A stretch of DNA of 64,000 bases from Pseudoneurospora amorphoporcata (lineage: Eukaryota; Ascomycota; Sordariomycetes; Sordariales; Sordariaceae). Location of the stretch: NCBI GenBank assembly GCA_033297205.1, contig MU859080.1, positions 9,765 through 73,764 on the forward strand, written 5' to 3'. The position numbers were made by a program, and so were the translations under genes. Below the pieces are notes generated by a model. It saw only the letters and a program-made list of their open reading frames with translations. It had not been told where the DNA came from and made no database searches. Of this stretch, positions 22,842 to 34,100 are shown one piece after another; within the stretch, counting starts at the first letter, position 1; each line of letters starts with the position of its first letter.

Positions 22842-24351
22842 GGTATTGCGGAACTCGGAATACAAGTAATATGTGACGGTTTCGGATTGAATGAGCTGAG
22901 AGTTGAGCTACGGGGAAACGGCTCATGGGCAATATTTAAGCGTCATGAACCATTCTCGTCAGGACTGAAGATGTCAAAGGAAGACCTCTTTTAATCTCGT
23001 TCACACTCTGCCCTTTTTGTTACTGGCGGCAGAATCGCAACAGGCATGTAGTCGATGCGCCACCGTTATGCGGTAGAAATGCGAACCTCAAACGAGAGAG
23101 TGTCGTTCTGCACAGGACTGGTGGAGATGTGCAGCAGTATCGGCATTCGCTTTGAGGATGTCTGTGATTGACTCTAACAGATCGTGGTGAATCACGCATA
23201 ACATTCTGTTAGCGAAAGCGCTCAAGTTCACACCCATCCTCTGCTCCACTTGTGGGGGTACCAGCCAAGCAGCCGGAGGGGGTCTAGCAAACGACTGCAA
23301 GGTAAAATCACAAACGAATCATTCTTTTGTCAAGCCATTCCTGATTAGTTCATCGGTTTTGTGGAGGGTGTAGTCAACCACACCCGACTTGTGGCACTGA
23401 GAAAATGGTGAACCGCGAGTCAGCAATCGCGACTCTCGTAGGCCGCTGCCGGCAAGCTTCACGTGGTGCAGTGGGGCCAGGGACGTGCTCCACAGCTTTG
23501 GCGTCGGAGTGTACTGATGAATTTCAGGGGCATTTTGCCAAGACACAAATAAACTTCCTGATTTGTCCTGTCTTGACAACGGTCCATGACGGGCAAGCAA
23601 AACAACCTTTTGCAAACTGCATCACTGGCCTTTTGACCACCTCCAAGCTCCAACAGATAATAAAGGCCCTGGGACGCGGAAAGAGATGAGAGGAACCGCT
23701 GTGCTGCTGCTGTTTCGCGGGATCGAACTGGCATGGGTAGCTGGCAAGCGTGAAGGTTTGCGATGACCCTGACGATCATGAAGCGTATCATCCTCCCAGC
23801 CGGCCAAGATTGACAGCCAAATTTGCTCGATTGGAAAACCGCGAGGTGAGGATGTGCGGAGGTGACAATCAGGCCTCCCTTTTCCAAAGATTTGATGAGG
23901 ATCTTATGGACAGAAGGGTGGGTCCAAGAACCACTGCAGAAAGAGCCCAGAGAATTTGGGAAGGAAGAAATCGACGAGGTCAAACTTGACGGAGAATTGC
24001 CCGTTTGCTGAGAACATATCCATATTTTGGAGAGGGGGAAGCTCTGCATGGTGGGGTTGATGCCTGTAATACCGTACACCATGCATGCACCGCCATAGCG
24101 TAAGTTTGGCGTAAATTACACTTCACGTTCGCCACCAAAACACGCCAAGCCGCAACCACTTTACGCGTGTGCGCAGGCAGGCAGTCACGTCTCCGCAACC
24201 AAACCTCCATCGCAGTATCTCCAGCATTCCAAACAATCACGGCAGTCACTCCAACCTAACTCGGAACGGATCTGATTGTTGAAAATATCAATTACCTCCC
24301 AGCACACATCAATGAGCTCAGCATAACATAAACATTCGATTTGGCGATAGA
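22842..24351. other. Divergent intergenic region
   Basis: This 1.5-kb stretch separates two divergent genes and should hold both promoters. A minus-strand frame of 207 codons (23459-24082) has no recognisable motif, no splice logic and an unremarkable composition, so I do not call it a gene. Nothing else is recognised. Confidence 0.5.
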
Positions 24352-27300
24352 ATGGCCTCAGATGGCGCCATCAAGGCCATTGACCCGAGCACGGTTCGTC
24401 CATTCTCGGATAGTAGTCCGATAGTAGGACGTTTCGCTGATCTTGCTATCCGTCATTCAGATCCACCAGATCCAATCCGGTCAAGTCATCGTCGACCTTT
24501 GCTCTGTAGCCAAGGAACTCGTAGAAAACGCCCTAGATGCTGGAGCGACGACAGTCGGTATGCCACGAGGTAGCCTGGTCATGAGAGATGCGCAACCGCT
24601 AACGAATAACTAGATGTCCGATTTAAGAATCAAGGTCTCGATTCGATCGAAGTCCAGGATAATGGCAGTGGCATTTCGCCCACCAACTATGAATCCATCG
24701 CGCTAAAACATTACACTTCCAAACTAGCCACATACGATGATCTATCAAATCTGCAAACCTTCGGCTTCCGAGGTGAGGCCTTGTCCTCCCTCTGTGCCTT
24801 GTCACACTTTACCATCGTGACATGCACCCAGAAAGAGGCACCAAAGGCTACCAGACTCGAGTTCGAGACATCCGGGAAACTCAAGAGCACCAGCGTTGTT
24901 TCGGGCCAGCGAGGTACCACGGTCTCGGTCGAGAACCTGTTCAAAACTCTGCCTGTCCGCCGCCGGGAGCTCGAAAGAAACATCAAGCGGGAATGGGGCA
25001 AGGTGGTCAACCTGCTCAACCAGTATGCCTGCATTCAAACCGGCGTCAAGTTCACAGTGTCGCAACAGCCTACCAAGGGAAAGCGGATGGTCTTGTTTTC
25101 AACAAAGGGAAACCCTACCACCCGAGAAAACATCATCAACGTCTTTGGCGTAAAGACAATGACTGCCCTGATTGCTATGGACCTCAGGCTGCAACTAAAA
25201 CCTACCACTACTACTGGACTCCTGAACAAGGCGCCTGCTGAGGATGAAGACACGACAACAGAAGTTCGCATTTGTGGACACATCTCCCGCCCAGCTCACG
25301 GTGAAGGTCGCCAGACACCAGATCGCCAAATGTTCTACGTCAATGGAAGGCCTTGCGGCTTGCCCCAGTTTGCCAAGGTCTTCAATGAGGTCTATCGATC
25401 TTACAACTCGACTCAATCGCCTTTTATTTTTGCTGATATCCAGCTTGACACGCATCTTTACGATGTCAACGTCAGTCCAGACAAGCGCACTATTTTGCTT
25501 CACGATCAAGGGCAAATGCTCGATAACCTGAGAGAGTCCTTGACAGAGCTTTTTGAGTTGCAGGATGTCACTATTCCCGTGTCACACACCCAACCACTCA
25601 AGAGCTCCACATTCAGAGGGCCTTCAACAGCCCCTTCGGGGTCATTGGCCCAGGCTCGAGGGAGAGACAACAGAGATGCCTCAGAGGAACCGGACAGTTC
25701 TCTACCTTCAGATAGACCTAAAAATGGACCAGAAGGCAACAGGACAGCCAGGAGTACCATCCATGAGGACTTAGACCAGGCCGTGAGCGATGATGAGGCG
25801 CCCAGTATTCGGTCTACTGGTTCAAAAACCCAGGATGGGCCGTCCAGATCGACACCTGCTAACACACAGGCATCGAACCTACTTTCACGGTGGCTTGAGC
25901 GAAAGTCTGAGGTCCGCAGACAATCACTTCCAGCTGTTCCCATTCCGAAAGACAGCAGCAGGGAGAGATCCCTTGCTGAGGAGGGCCCGCAATCTCCAGA
26001 TAGGGCTAGTGGAGATGGCCCAAAGGATGTCGAGTCGGACGCCGAACAGGACATCGCACAAGACTACGAGGAGGCGGAGGAGGACTCGAGGCCTCGCGAA
26101 GTAGTTGATGAGATGGAAATGGACAGAGATGAACCGCCAATGTCATCCATTCCCCCACCATCTCAGCTGCCTATTCCGAAAGGAAGCCTCTTATCGATAT
26201 CACGTCCACCGAAACGGTCAGCACAAGAGGAGGTGGCAACGATCACTATTGGTGATCATTCCATCACCAGCGTCATCGGTTCGTCCAACAAAAGGTCCCG
26301 ACTATCTGAGCGTATGGAGTCAGTCAGTCTTGAGAGCTCCCCAAAGAAAGCGGTGAGGACTGTTCCCGTGCCTTCTTTCGGTGGTCGTTTGACTCAGCTG
26401 TTTGCTGCTTCGGCTGCTGCATCTCAAGGGTCATCAAAGGGCCTCGACGTGACAACTGAGCATATGGAGATCGTCGATGAAGAAGAAGATGAAGAACACA
26501 ACGAAGAGGACAATGGAGAAGGAAAGGAAGAAGACGGCTCCGATGAGGAAGCACTCTTCGTGAGCCAAACGAAGGATGTGGCCACAGTGGAAGATGATGC
26601 TGTTGACGAAGAAACTGAAAACTCCGCTCGTGAAATAAGCACAGCTGATGAGGAGGTCAATCGTTCAACAAGTGGTCAGAACACTCAAGGCATAATGGAG
26701 GACGAAGAGGATGGTGAAGCTGAACCTACAGAAGATGCACCTTCTGAGTGTTGCCACAATGGTGACGATGATGAGGAATACATTGATGAGGACGAGAAGA
26801 AGGCTAGAGAAGACAAGAAGGTGCAAGAGATGATCAAGGCGGCTGAGACGAGGGCAAACGAGCCTACTGAAGAGGGCGAAAAGCGCTCCCAGAGCTTTGT
26901 GAAAGGACGATTCAAAAAGAAAAACTTGACGTTCAATCTCATTCAGCGTGTGAAGACCAGCGAAGACGACATCCGGTCTCGTATGGAAGCCTGGAGGTAT
27001 CTACCCAGCGCTGGTAAACGTGCCTCGTCTACACAAGAGAGCAGCAATGGGGAACAGGCAATAACAGGCCTCGATGCTGCTGACGCCGAAGAGAAACTAT
27101 CCCTCAAGATCTCCAAATCAGACTTTGCCAAGATGAAAATCGTCGGCCAATTCAATCTCGGCTTCATCATCGCCGTCCGGGAAGCCTCATCCTCCTCATC
27201 TTCTTCAGAACCTTCTTCAACCCAAACCGCTACCCCCCGAGAAGACGACGAACTCTTCATAATTGACCAACACGCCTCCGACGAAAAATACAACTTCGAG

Positions 27301-27948
27301 CGGCTCCAATCCACCACCACCGTACAATCCCAACGCTTAGTCCAGCCCAAACCGCTCACCCTCACCGCCGTCGAAGAAGAAATCATCCTCGAGCACCTGC
27401 CCATCCTATCCCAAAACGGCTTTTCCGTACACGTCGACACGTCAGGCGATTCCGCGGTCGGTTCCCGCTGCAGCCTTCTATCTCTGCCCCTTTCGCGCGA
27501 AACCACCTTCTCGGTCGCCGATCTAGAAGAGTTGATTTTCCTGTTGGGGGATAACCCCACCTCCAGTGCGACCACCGCGATACCGAGACCGAGTAAAGTC
27601 AGAAAGATGTTTGCTATGAGAGCGTGCAGATCTAGTATCATGATTGGTAGGGCGCTGAGTAAAGCGCAGATGGAGAAGGTGGTGAGGCATATGGGCGAGA
27701 TGGAGAAGCCGTGGAACTGTCCGCATGGGCGGCCGACTATGAGACATCTTTGTGGGTTGGGGGCAGCGTTTGGAGGTGGCACTACAGGTACCAAAGAGAA
27801 GGATAGGGGTTTTGATGAATGGGAGGGGGGAGAGAGGGAGAGGGTGGATTGGAAGGGGTGGGTTAGGCGGAAGAGGGAGGAAGGGGAGGAAGAGGAAGAG
27901 CAAGGAGTGGAAGATGAAGAGGAAGAGGCGGATGAAATGAGTGAATGA
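24352..27948 (+). CDS. pms1: DNA mismatch repair endonuclease PMS1 (MutL homologue)
   Basis: Three exons (24352-24393, 24461-24557, 24614-27948) encode 1,157 residues. PMS1 pairs with MLH1 to form MutL-alpha, which nicks the new strand after MutS homologues bind a mismatch. The N-terminal GHKL ATPase shows IHQIQSGQVIVDL, KELVENALDAGAT, VQDNGSGISP and FGFRGEALSSL within the first 110 residues. The C-terminal dimerisation/endonuclease domain has GQFNLGFII, the metal site DQHASDEKYNFE near residue 930, ACRSSIMIG near 1046 and CPHGRP near 1081. The two are joined by a long acidic, serine-rich linker of about 500 residues, and a further acidic tail follows the domain. The first intron uses donor GTTCGT, which is required to create STIHQIQSGQ. 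All catalytic motifs are intact, so the protein should be active. It is transcribed away from the TPR/DUF4470 gene and towards the tRNA-Val gene. Confidence 0.96.
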
Positions 27949-28141
27949 TGAAGGATAAAATAAGGCCGACTATTCATACGAGTGACTGACATCACGTCAT
28001 GGGAGCTTTCCACCCCATTTGTGTTGCGTGCCCGATGGTTTCGTCGGCGTTGTCGTGAACTCGTGATGCTTCTTGGGTCCAGGCCCAATTTTCCCCACCC
28101 TTTGATAAGAGCTCAGTTGCCAGCTCCACTTCAACAAATAC

Positions 28142-28215
28142 GGTCCGATGGTGTAGTTGGTTATCACGTCAGTCTAACACACTGAAGGTCCTGAGATCGA
28201 GCCTCAGTCGGATCA
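28142..28215 (+). tRNA. tRNA-Val (anticodon AAC)
   Basis: The sequence folds as a complete cloverleaf: acceptor GGTCCGA with TCGGATC (one G-U pair), D stem GTG/CAC, anticodon stem TCAGT/ACTGA closing loop CTAACAC with anticodon AAC (A34 to be inosine), T stem CTGAG/CTCAG, discriminator A. The internal A box (TGGTGTAGTTGG) is good. There is no intron. The T loop reads ATCGAGC, so position 54 (base 28196) is A rather than the usual T of elongator tRNAs. CCA is not encoded and must be added by an enzyme such as the CCA1 product encoded 0.4 kb downstream on the other strand. A T run follows at 28226. Confidence 0.93.
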
Positions 28216-28643
28216 TAAGAATTAATTTTTTTGGTTATATTTATTCCGGATTTTCTTGTTAAATCGTTTGGTTTTTCAATTTTTTTTTTTTTTTTTTTTT
28301 TTTTTCTCTCCGGTATTTTGAATATTTTCTTTATTTTCTTCTTTACATTTTTGCTGGCAGTCACAACTTCTCACTCAATTCTGACTACGATTTTGCCTTG
28401 CTTTCTAACTACCTAGTATAATTCTTCTTTAGTGGCATGTAGCTAGCTGCGATCATACGCACGTGTTGACGTTCAGTGATGATGTATTTCTAAACATGTT
28501 GTGGCTGGGAGTTACTTGAAGAACATACGGCAAGTAATCTGATTTGATGATGTATAAATACACATTCTTCAGCCATGCTTCCCTAATGGTTTACTTTTGT
28601 TCTGTGGTATTTTCAGAGCTGCCCCAGACAGTCTTCCTTTAAA
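28216..28643. other. AT-rich tRNA flank
   Basis: The region is clearly more AT-rich than its neighbours and includes a 26-base T run (28280-28305). It also contains the 3' flank of the CCA1 gene. No long terminal repeat or transposon ends are recognised, although AT-rich tRNA flanks are common insertion zones. Confidence 0.55.
28226..28232 (+). terminator. Pol III terminator of tRNA-Val
   Basis: Seven consecutive T on the RNA-like strand, 11 bases after the tRNA 3' end, the normal termination signal for RNA polymerase III. Confidence 0.85.
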
Positions 28644-30578
28644 TCAAATTCCTCGAATTCCCAACTCCTCCTTCCTCTTCCTAACCTCCTCCACCGCCCC
28701 CTCCGGATCGACCACCGTCGGATTCCTCAACTGCCAAGCCATCACCACCTCCAGCGCCTTACCCATCCACACCCCCGGCTTCACCCCCAGCGCCTTCGCC
28801 AGCTGTTTGCCATCAATGATCCGCTTCACGCTCGGCGCATCCATCAGGTCCATCTCCACTAGATGATCCAAAAAGGCCTGCCACTCCTTTAGCACGTTCT
28901 CCACCATCTGTTTACCTTCGCCAGAAGTCCTCTCAGAAACATCCACAAGCACCGCATACAACACCTGCAGCCGCCAGTTCGCGTTGACGCCCGGTCTGGA
29001 ATCCCATTCCCGGATACGCATCCCCAGACTGTCCCTCTCCATCTTTTTGTTTTCGTCGCCAGCAGCCGGACGAACGACCAAGTCGCGCATGGTGAGAATC
29101 GCCTGGCGGTGTCTGTGCGACGCGGTAATCACATCCATAAGCTTGTTGGGCGCGCGGTAGCCCTCGCGGGCGGCCTGGGTGGCGAGCGGCGGGGCGGGCT
29201 TGCCGCCCTTCAGGGGAGGGTCGTCGGGCAGAGGGGCGAAGGGGACGAGGGCGGCTAGGTTCCAGGCGAAGTAGGCGGACTCGGGAGAGGTGACGAGGAG
29301 GGAGTAGATGGAGCCTGGGGTGGCGAGGGTGGTGGAGAGGGAGTGGAGGGTCTTGCAGGCGACGGGCCAGGAGGTGAGCGAAGGGCGAGGGAAGTCGGGT
29401 CGCGAGGAGTCGGTGAAAAGGGTGTGGTAGAGGTTGAGATCGCTGATGTAGGTTAGGGAGGAGAGGGGGTCGGGGCCTAGAGGGCGGTTAGTAGACTGGG
29501 AGGGAGGTTGTTTAGCGGAAGAGAAGAAAAAGATAGACGTACCCTTGAGCATTTTCTCCAACTCAACACCGATGCGCTCTCGGCTGATCTTCAGCTTGAG
29601 AGCATCCAACACCCTCTCGTCACCCATAACCGCCTTAGCCTCCTCGTCGATCGTGAACCCGAGCCTACTAGCGAACCTGACGAGCCTTAAAACTCTTAAC
29701 GGGTCATCCATGAACGTCTGCAGCGGCTCCAGCGGCGTCCTGATCAGCTTTCTGGCCATATCCTTCATCCCACCCGTGAAGTCCTCCACCTTGCTCGTGT
29801 GCAAGTTATAAAACAGCGCATTGACCGTCGCATCTCGCCTCAGCGCGTCCTCCTCGGCCGTACCGAACTCGACCTGCGGGTTCCTGCTGTCCTCGGTATA
29901 CGTCTCCTTGCGCAGGTTGACAAAGTCAACGTCCAGCCCAAAGAGCTTGATGGTGGTCGTCTCCAGGTGCTTGCTCTTGTCCGGGTTGCGCGCGATCTTG
30001 TGCAGGTTGCCCACGTCCTGAGGACCGATGGAGTGGCGCTCCCGATGGGCCGGGTCGGCGTCGCAGTAGTCGCGTAGGCGCAGGGCGAAGGCCTCGCCCG
30101 TCATGTTGTTGATGGCCACGTCGATGTCGTGGCTTTCGGTCCCGAGCAGCTTGTCGCGGACCCAGCCGCCTGCCCAGCGCAGGATGACGGGCTCGTTGAG
30201 GTTCTTGCCCTCCTTGTCTGCTTCGACTTCGGCGGCTTGGGACTTGTTGATGTACTCGGCGACATCGACGAGGAGACCTTTGAGCTGGGCCTCAACCGCG
30301 TTGAGCGGGATGCTCTGGTCCGTGAAAACTGAGCTGTCGGCCATAACTGTTTGCCGTCTGGTTCTAGCAGCCTTAATGACGGGAGGGGTGGTGGCTCTTA
30401 CGGCCTGCCTCTTTGCTGAGTCGCTCGCTTGAGCTTCAAGATGAGCTGGGGTTTGTTGTCCGAGCTTGTTGTCGGATGGCGGGGGTGGTGAGGAGAAGTC
30501 GCCCAACTTGCGCTTCATGAGGAAGGTGGGAGAAGGATGAATTCGTCTCAGCGGTAGGCGGCAGAGACGAGAGAGCAT
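28644..30578 (-). CDS. cca1: CCA-adding tRNA nucleotidyltransferase
   Basis: Two exons (30578-29543 and 29476-28644) give 622 residues. The enzyme adds or repairs the 3' CCA of tRNAs in the nucleus/cytosol and in mitochondria. It is a class II nucleotidyltransferase: WAGGWVRDKLLG, the metal site ESHDIDVAI, RRDATVNALFYNL, DDPLRVLRLVRFA and ISRERIGVELEKML are all present in order. Residues 1-20 (LSRLCRLPLRRIHPSPTFL) are Arg/Leu/Ser-rich like a mitochondrial presequence, and a second in-frame Met at residue 21 begins MKRKLGDFS, so two start sites could give two compartments as in yeast CCA1. A GTACGT...CTACTAAC...CTAG intron of 66 nt is in frame and stop-free; retaining it would insert 22 residues (644 aa total), but splicing restores the conserved MLKGPDPLSS join. 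Catalytic residues are intact. Confidence 0.94.
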   Translation of the reverse strand: MLSRLCRLPLRRIHPSPTFLMKRKLGDFSSPPPPSDNKLGQQTPAHLEAQASDSAKRQAVRATTPPVIKAARTRRQTVMADSSVFTDQSIPLNAVEAQLKGLLVDVAEYINKSQAAEVEADKEGKNLNEPVILRWAGGWVRDKLLGTESHDIDVAINNMTGEAFALRLRDYCDADPAHRERHSIGPQDVGNLHKIARNPDKSKHLETTTIKLFGLDVDFVNLRKETYTEDSRNPQVEFGTAEEDALRRDATVNALFYNLHTSKVEDFTGGMKDMARKLIRTPLEPLQTFMDDPLRVLRLVRFASRLGFTIDEEAKAVMGDERVLDALKLKISRERIGVELEKMLKGTSIFFFSSAKQPPSQSTNRPLGPDPLSSLTYISDLNLYHTLFTDSSRPDFPRPSLTSWPVACKTLHSLSTTLATPGSIYSLLVTSPESAYFAWNLAALVPFAPLPDDPPLKGGKPAPPLATQAAREGYRAPNKLMDVITASHRHRQAILTMRDLVVRPAAGDENKKMERDSLGMRIREWDSRPGVNANWRLQVLYAVLVDVSERTSGEGKQMVENVLKEWQAFLDHLVEMDLMDAPSVKRIIDGKQLAKALGVKPGVWMGKALEVVMAWQLRNPTVVDPEGAVEEVRKRKEELGIRGI

Positions 30579-31122
30579 CAGGCGTTGGTTGATCTATTGA
30601 GGGATGGTTTTGACTTTCCCGTTTACACGGCTGTCTTGTCTTGTCGTCAACGTGAAATACAAACTGAAATTGTGGAGTGCAGGCTTTGAATTGCTGAGAG
30701 AGGCCGACCGAGCTTGACTGTTCTTTCCCACCACGCCGGTGACTCAGTCCGCGGCAAGGTAATTCGTGTTTGAATGTGACGAATAAACCACCGTTATGCC
30801 AGAGTTTGGGAAATTGGAGAGTTCTAGGTTCTATACTTTGCAGGTTGCACGATTGTCGACGACGGAACTTCAGTTACGTCGTGGAACAGTACTTACACTG
30901 TGTGTCGTACCGTGTATACAAAATAAACAACGACCCCTTTTGGAATCCAGCTTCAGCTGATATCAACACCGTCTGTCGACAAAGGAACTAGATGACTTCT
31001 AGATAACAATGAAGCCAGCCAAAAATGACCTTCCTTGGCCTCGCCTTCTATAATACTGAAATATGAGCATACGTAACTCCCAGATTACCCACATTAAGCT
31101 TCTCCAACTCTCTGTATCCACC
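30579..31122. other. Intergenic, CCA1 promoter and downstream flank of the Arf exchange factor gene
   Basis: No gene seen. The part next to 30578 is the CCA1 promoter and leader; the part next to 31122 is the 3' flank of the following minus-strand gene. Confidence 0.5.
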
Positions 31123-34100
31123 TTAAGCCGTAGCCTCCTCCTTCTTTTCCTCCTCCGCCGTCGGGGTCTCGGCAACCGTTTCTGCCGGGGTCTCAGATTT
31201 GAGGGGTTCCGCCTCAGCGAGAGGCTCCGGTACAGGCTCAGGCTCAGGCTCAGGCTCATCCAAGGCCAAGTCCTTCCTCAACTCGGGCAAGAACCGATCG
31301 ATCCTCTTCCACGTCTCATCCCACAGCTCCTTGCGCTCCGGGTTCTTGCTTGGTGGTACAAGATAGCCGTTGCTGGACATGATCAGCAGCACGTTTTTCA
31401 GGTTCTCCGGTACAGCCTCCTCCTATAACGCACGCAAGATTGTTAGCTGCCCTGACTCTTTTTTTCTTTTTCTCCTCGCGGAAATTCAAGGCGCATATTG
31501 GGCAATAACTCACCAAGCTATCTCCCTGTCCACTGTTCATCAATCGATCCATGATCTCAATGATTTTCAACCACAGATCCAACATGCCATCCCACTGGGA
31601 CAGCATGACGAGGTACTGCAAGAAGACCTTGGACAGCAACGACGCCGCCTGCACGCGCGTCTCGCTCATGCCGTCGCGGTCGGACGAGAACACCTCTGGC
31701 TTCAACAATACCAGAATCAAGGGGAACAGAACTTCGCCAAAGATAGCTGTCCACTCCGAGTGGTCCTCCGAGGTGAGCTCCGGCGAAAGGAGGGACCTCT
31801 GCATGGAAGCAAAGGCCAGGTGCCGTACTTCACGGCAGGGGTTGGTACATTGCGTGGTGAGCGACTTGAAGATAGGTAGCCAGTAGGCAGACCATGCTGT
31901 TGTTGCGTTAGCACTCCATCCATGTAGATTCCCGCCCAGACTAGCCTTGGAAAACCTACCCTCGTTGCTCTCCAGATGGGACTGCTTCATCAAATGTGGA
32001 ATACGCTCCGTCATCTGCGAAATGATGTGGATGGCCTTGGTTCCCCGCGCCACCACTGCGTTCTCGCTAGGCTTCTTGTCCTGCTTAATCGGACGGGCAG
32101 ACACCTTCCTGCCGCTCTTCTTTGCAGTGCTATCCGCCCTCTGCTCCTCGATGGCACCGATGCTAGCCATAGAGGCAAACTCGTTGAGCAGCCCGATCGC
32201 AGCCTCATAGTTGTCTGCGATGATTGCCGATGGTGTGCCTGACACTCCGCTCTCAAGAATTTCGAACACCGCAGGCGCCGAGTCGGAGTTGGTGGCTAAA
32301 GTCCGCAAGATTACCCAGAAGTCGGGTGAGGTCATCATCTCGCTCTTCAGAGGGCACGGCTTTTCCGTGCATTCTTTGAGTCCGCGAAGAACGAGGGAAG
32401 ACGTCTTGAGCAGGATCTCCTTGGAGAAGAGGGAAACGGTGTGAAGTAGGATGGGGACCCGGATGAGGTCAAAGTCCTGGTACGTTGTCAGTCTCTCATA
32501 TTCAACAACAAAGAATAAGCATTCAGCCGAGCACTTACATAGCTAGCTTGAAGCAAAACAAACAGATAATAGGTTGCCCGCTCAATCACAATGGGATGGT
32601 AGTTGTTGAAGTCGCGCACGATGGTGTGGATGGCTCCAATGACCCGCTTGCCTAATAGCTCGATGGTTTCGCGGTCACGAAGAGCCAACACTGTGCAGTA
32701 CTCAATGACATAGACAAGAGTAGGGTCATAGACGGCCGTGTTCTGGCGTGCCTTCTGGCCGTTTGTCGGAGAAGAGGGAGGGATGTTCTCTGCCTTCACA
32801 GTCATGACAGCCCCTTCAGGTCCGTTGTCATCAGGGATCTGAGCCAGCAGCGCATCTACAAGCGCCTCGAGGTCCTGCGCTGAGAGTGCCGAGACGTTGG
32901 CGAAAATATCGCCAATGTGGCACTGGTTGACGCAGTCAACGGTGCAAAGAGTGCTCTCCAACTCTTCATCCGACGGCTCGGGCGGGTCATCCGCCGCATA
33001 GCTCGAGATGTACGAGGTGAAGGCGGAGAAAAAGCTGGTTTCGTTCTGTTTCTGCCGGTCGATTACGTTGGAGGGGCTCTGCAGCGGTATCGCTGGCAAA
33101 GCGAGGCGGTCTGGTTCCGTCGAGAAGAAGGGTGGTATTAGTGAATTAACAAATAGGTTGAGCCATATCCGGACGATCTGGTAATGGTTAGCCTCGACGT
33201 GAATACTTCTCTCACTAAACCAAACCTTGTGTGACTCACATATCTCCAACTATTCCGAATGATATGCTCCGAACCCGTCACCACGCGGAACAGGACAAGC
33301 GTAGCCAGCTGCGGCCGAACGTCTCTACCGAACTTGACCGCCAGCTCGCTCACCATGACACTGTTCTCGCCAACCTGGACTTCGGTGTTGAGTTGCGTGT
33401 TGGACAGCGACTCGCTGCTCAGCGTCGAGATCAAGCTCAGGCGGTAGACGAGCTCGTCCAACGCCTCTGAATTGCCGTACTTGGTCGCAATCCGCGCGCA
33501 CTCGTCAAAGCCGGTGATAACCCTGGCATACACCGTGTCGTCGGTTGCCGACATAAACACAAAGAACAGGCAAGAAATGATGGCATTCCATGTCGTGTTG
33601 AAGATATCGGCATCGTAAATATTCGTGTCGCAGAGGACCAGCGGGCCAGCCGACTCCGTCTTGAGAAGGAGCTCCTTCCACGCGTAGTCAAACCCATGTT
33701 GATTATCGTGCTCTTCGGGCAAGATGATCTCGTTGGACTTGATGGCATCATAAATGTCTTGCAAGTATTCGGGTGCGAAATCCTTGCCGCCGTTCTGGCC
33801 GCGCAAATTGCGGGCAAAGTCTGTGTAGGTCATGCGAGCATGGCCCCTGAAGTTGGGGTTGTGCTGATCCGTATTAAGCATGATGATCGCGTACGTGAGA
33901 ATGTAGACGGCGTCCTTGTCCGCCACACCTTCAGGAGTACTGCTGGCGCAGTACTTCTCCGAGAAGGAGGTCACGATGCGCTCGATCAGCTGCGCCTCGC
34001 CAGGCAAACGGAACGTCTCCAAGAGAATTCTCAGCGCCTCATCGACGCGCTTGCCGGTGAAGTCCATCATGCCGATGAAGTGGTCAAGGATCGCCTCATT

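Noticed and set aside
23459..24082. 207-codon minus-strand frame between divergent genes
   Set aside because: Ser/Leu/Pro-rich with no domain-like pattern and no splice logic; it occupies the shared promoter of PMS1 and the TPR/DUF4470 gene.
27000..28088. 381-codon minus-strand frame opposite PMS1
   Set aside because: It is a shadow of PMS1 codons; it is Ser-rich because of the acidic codon run on the other strand.
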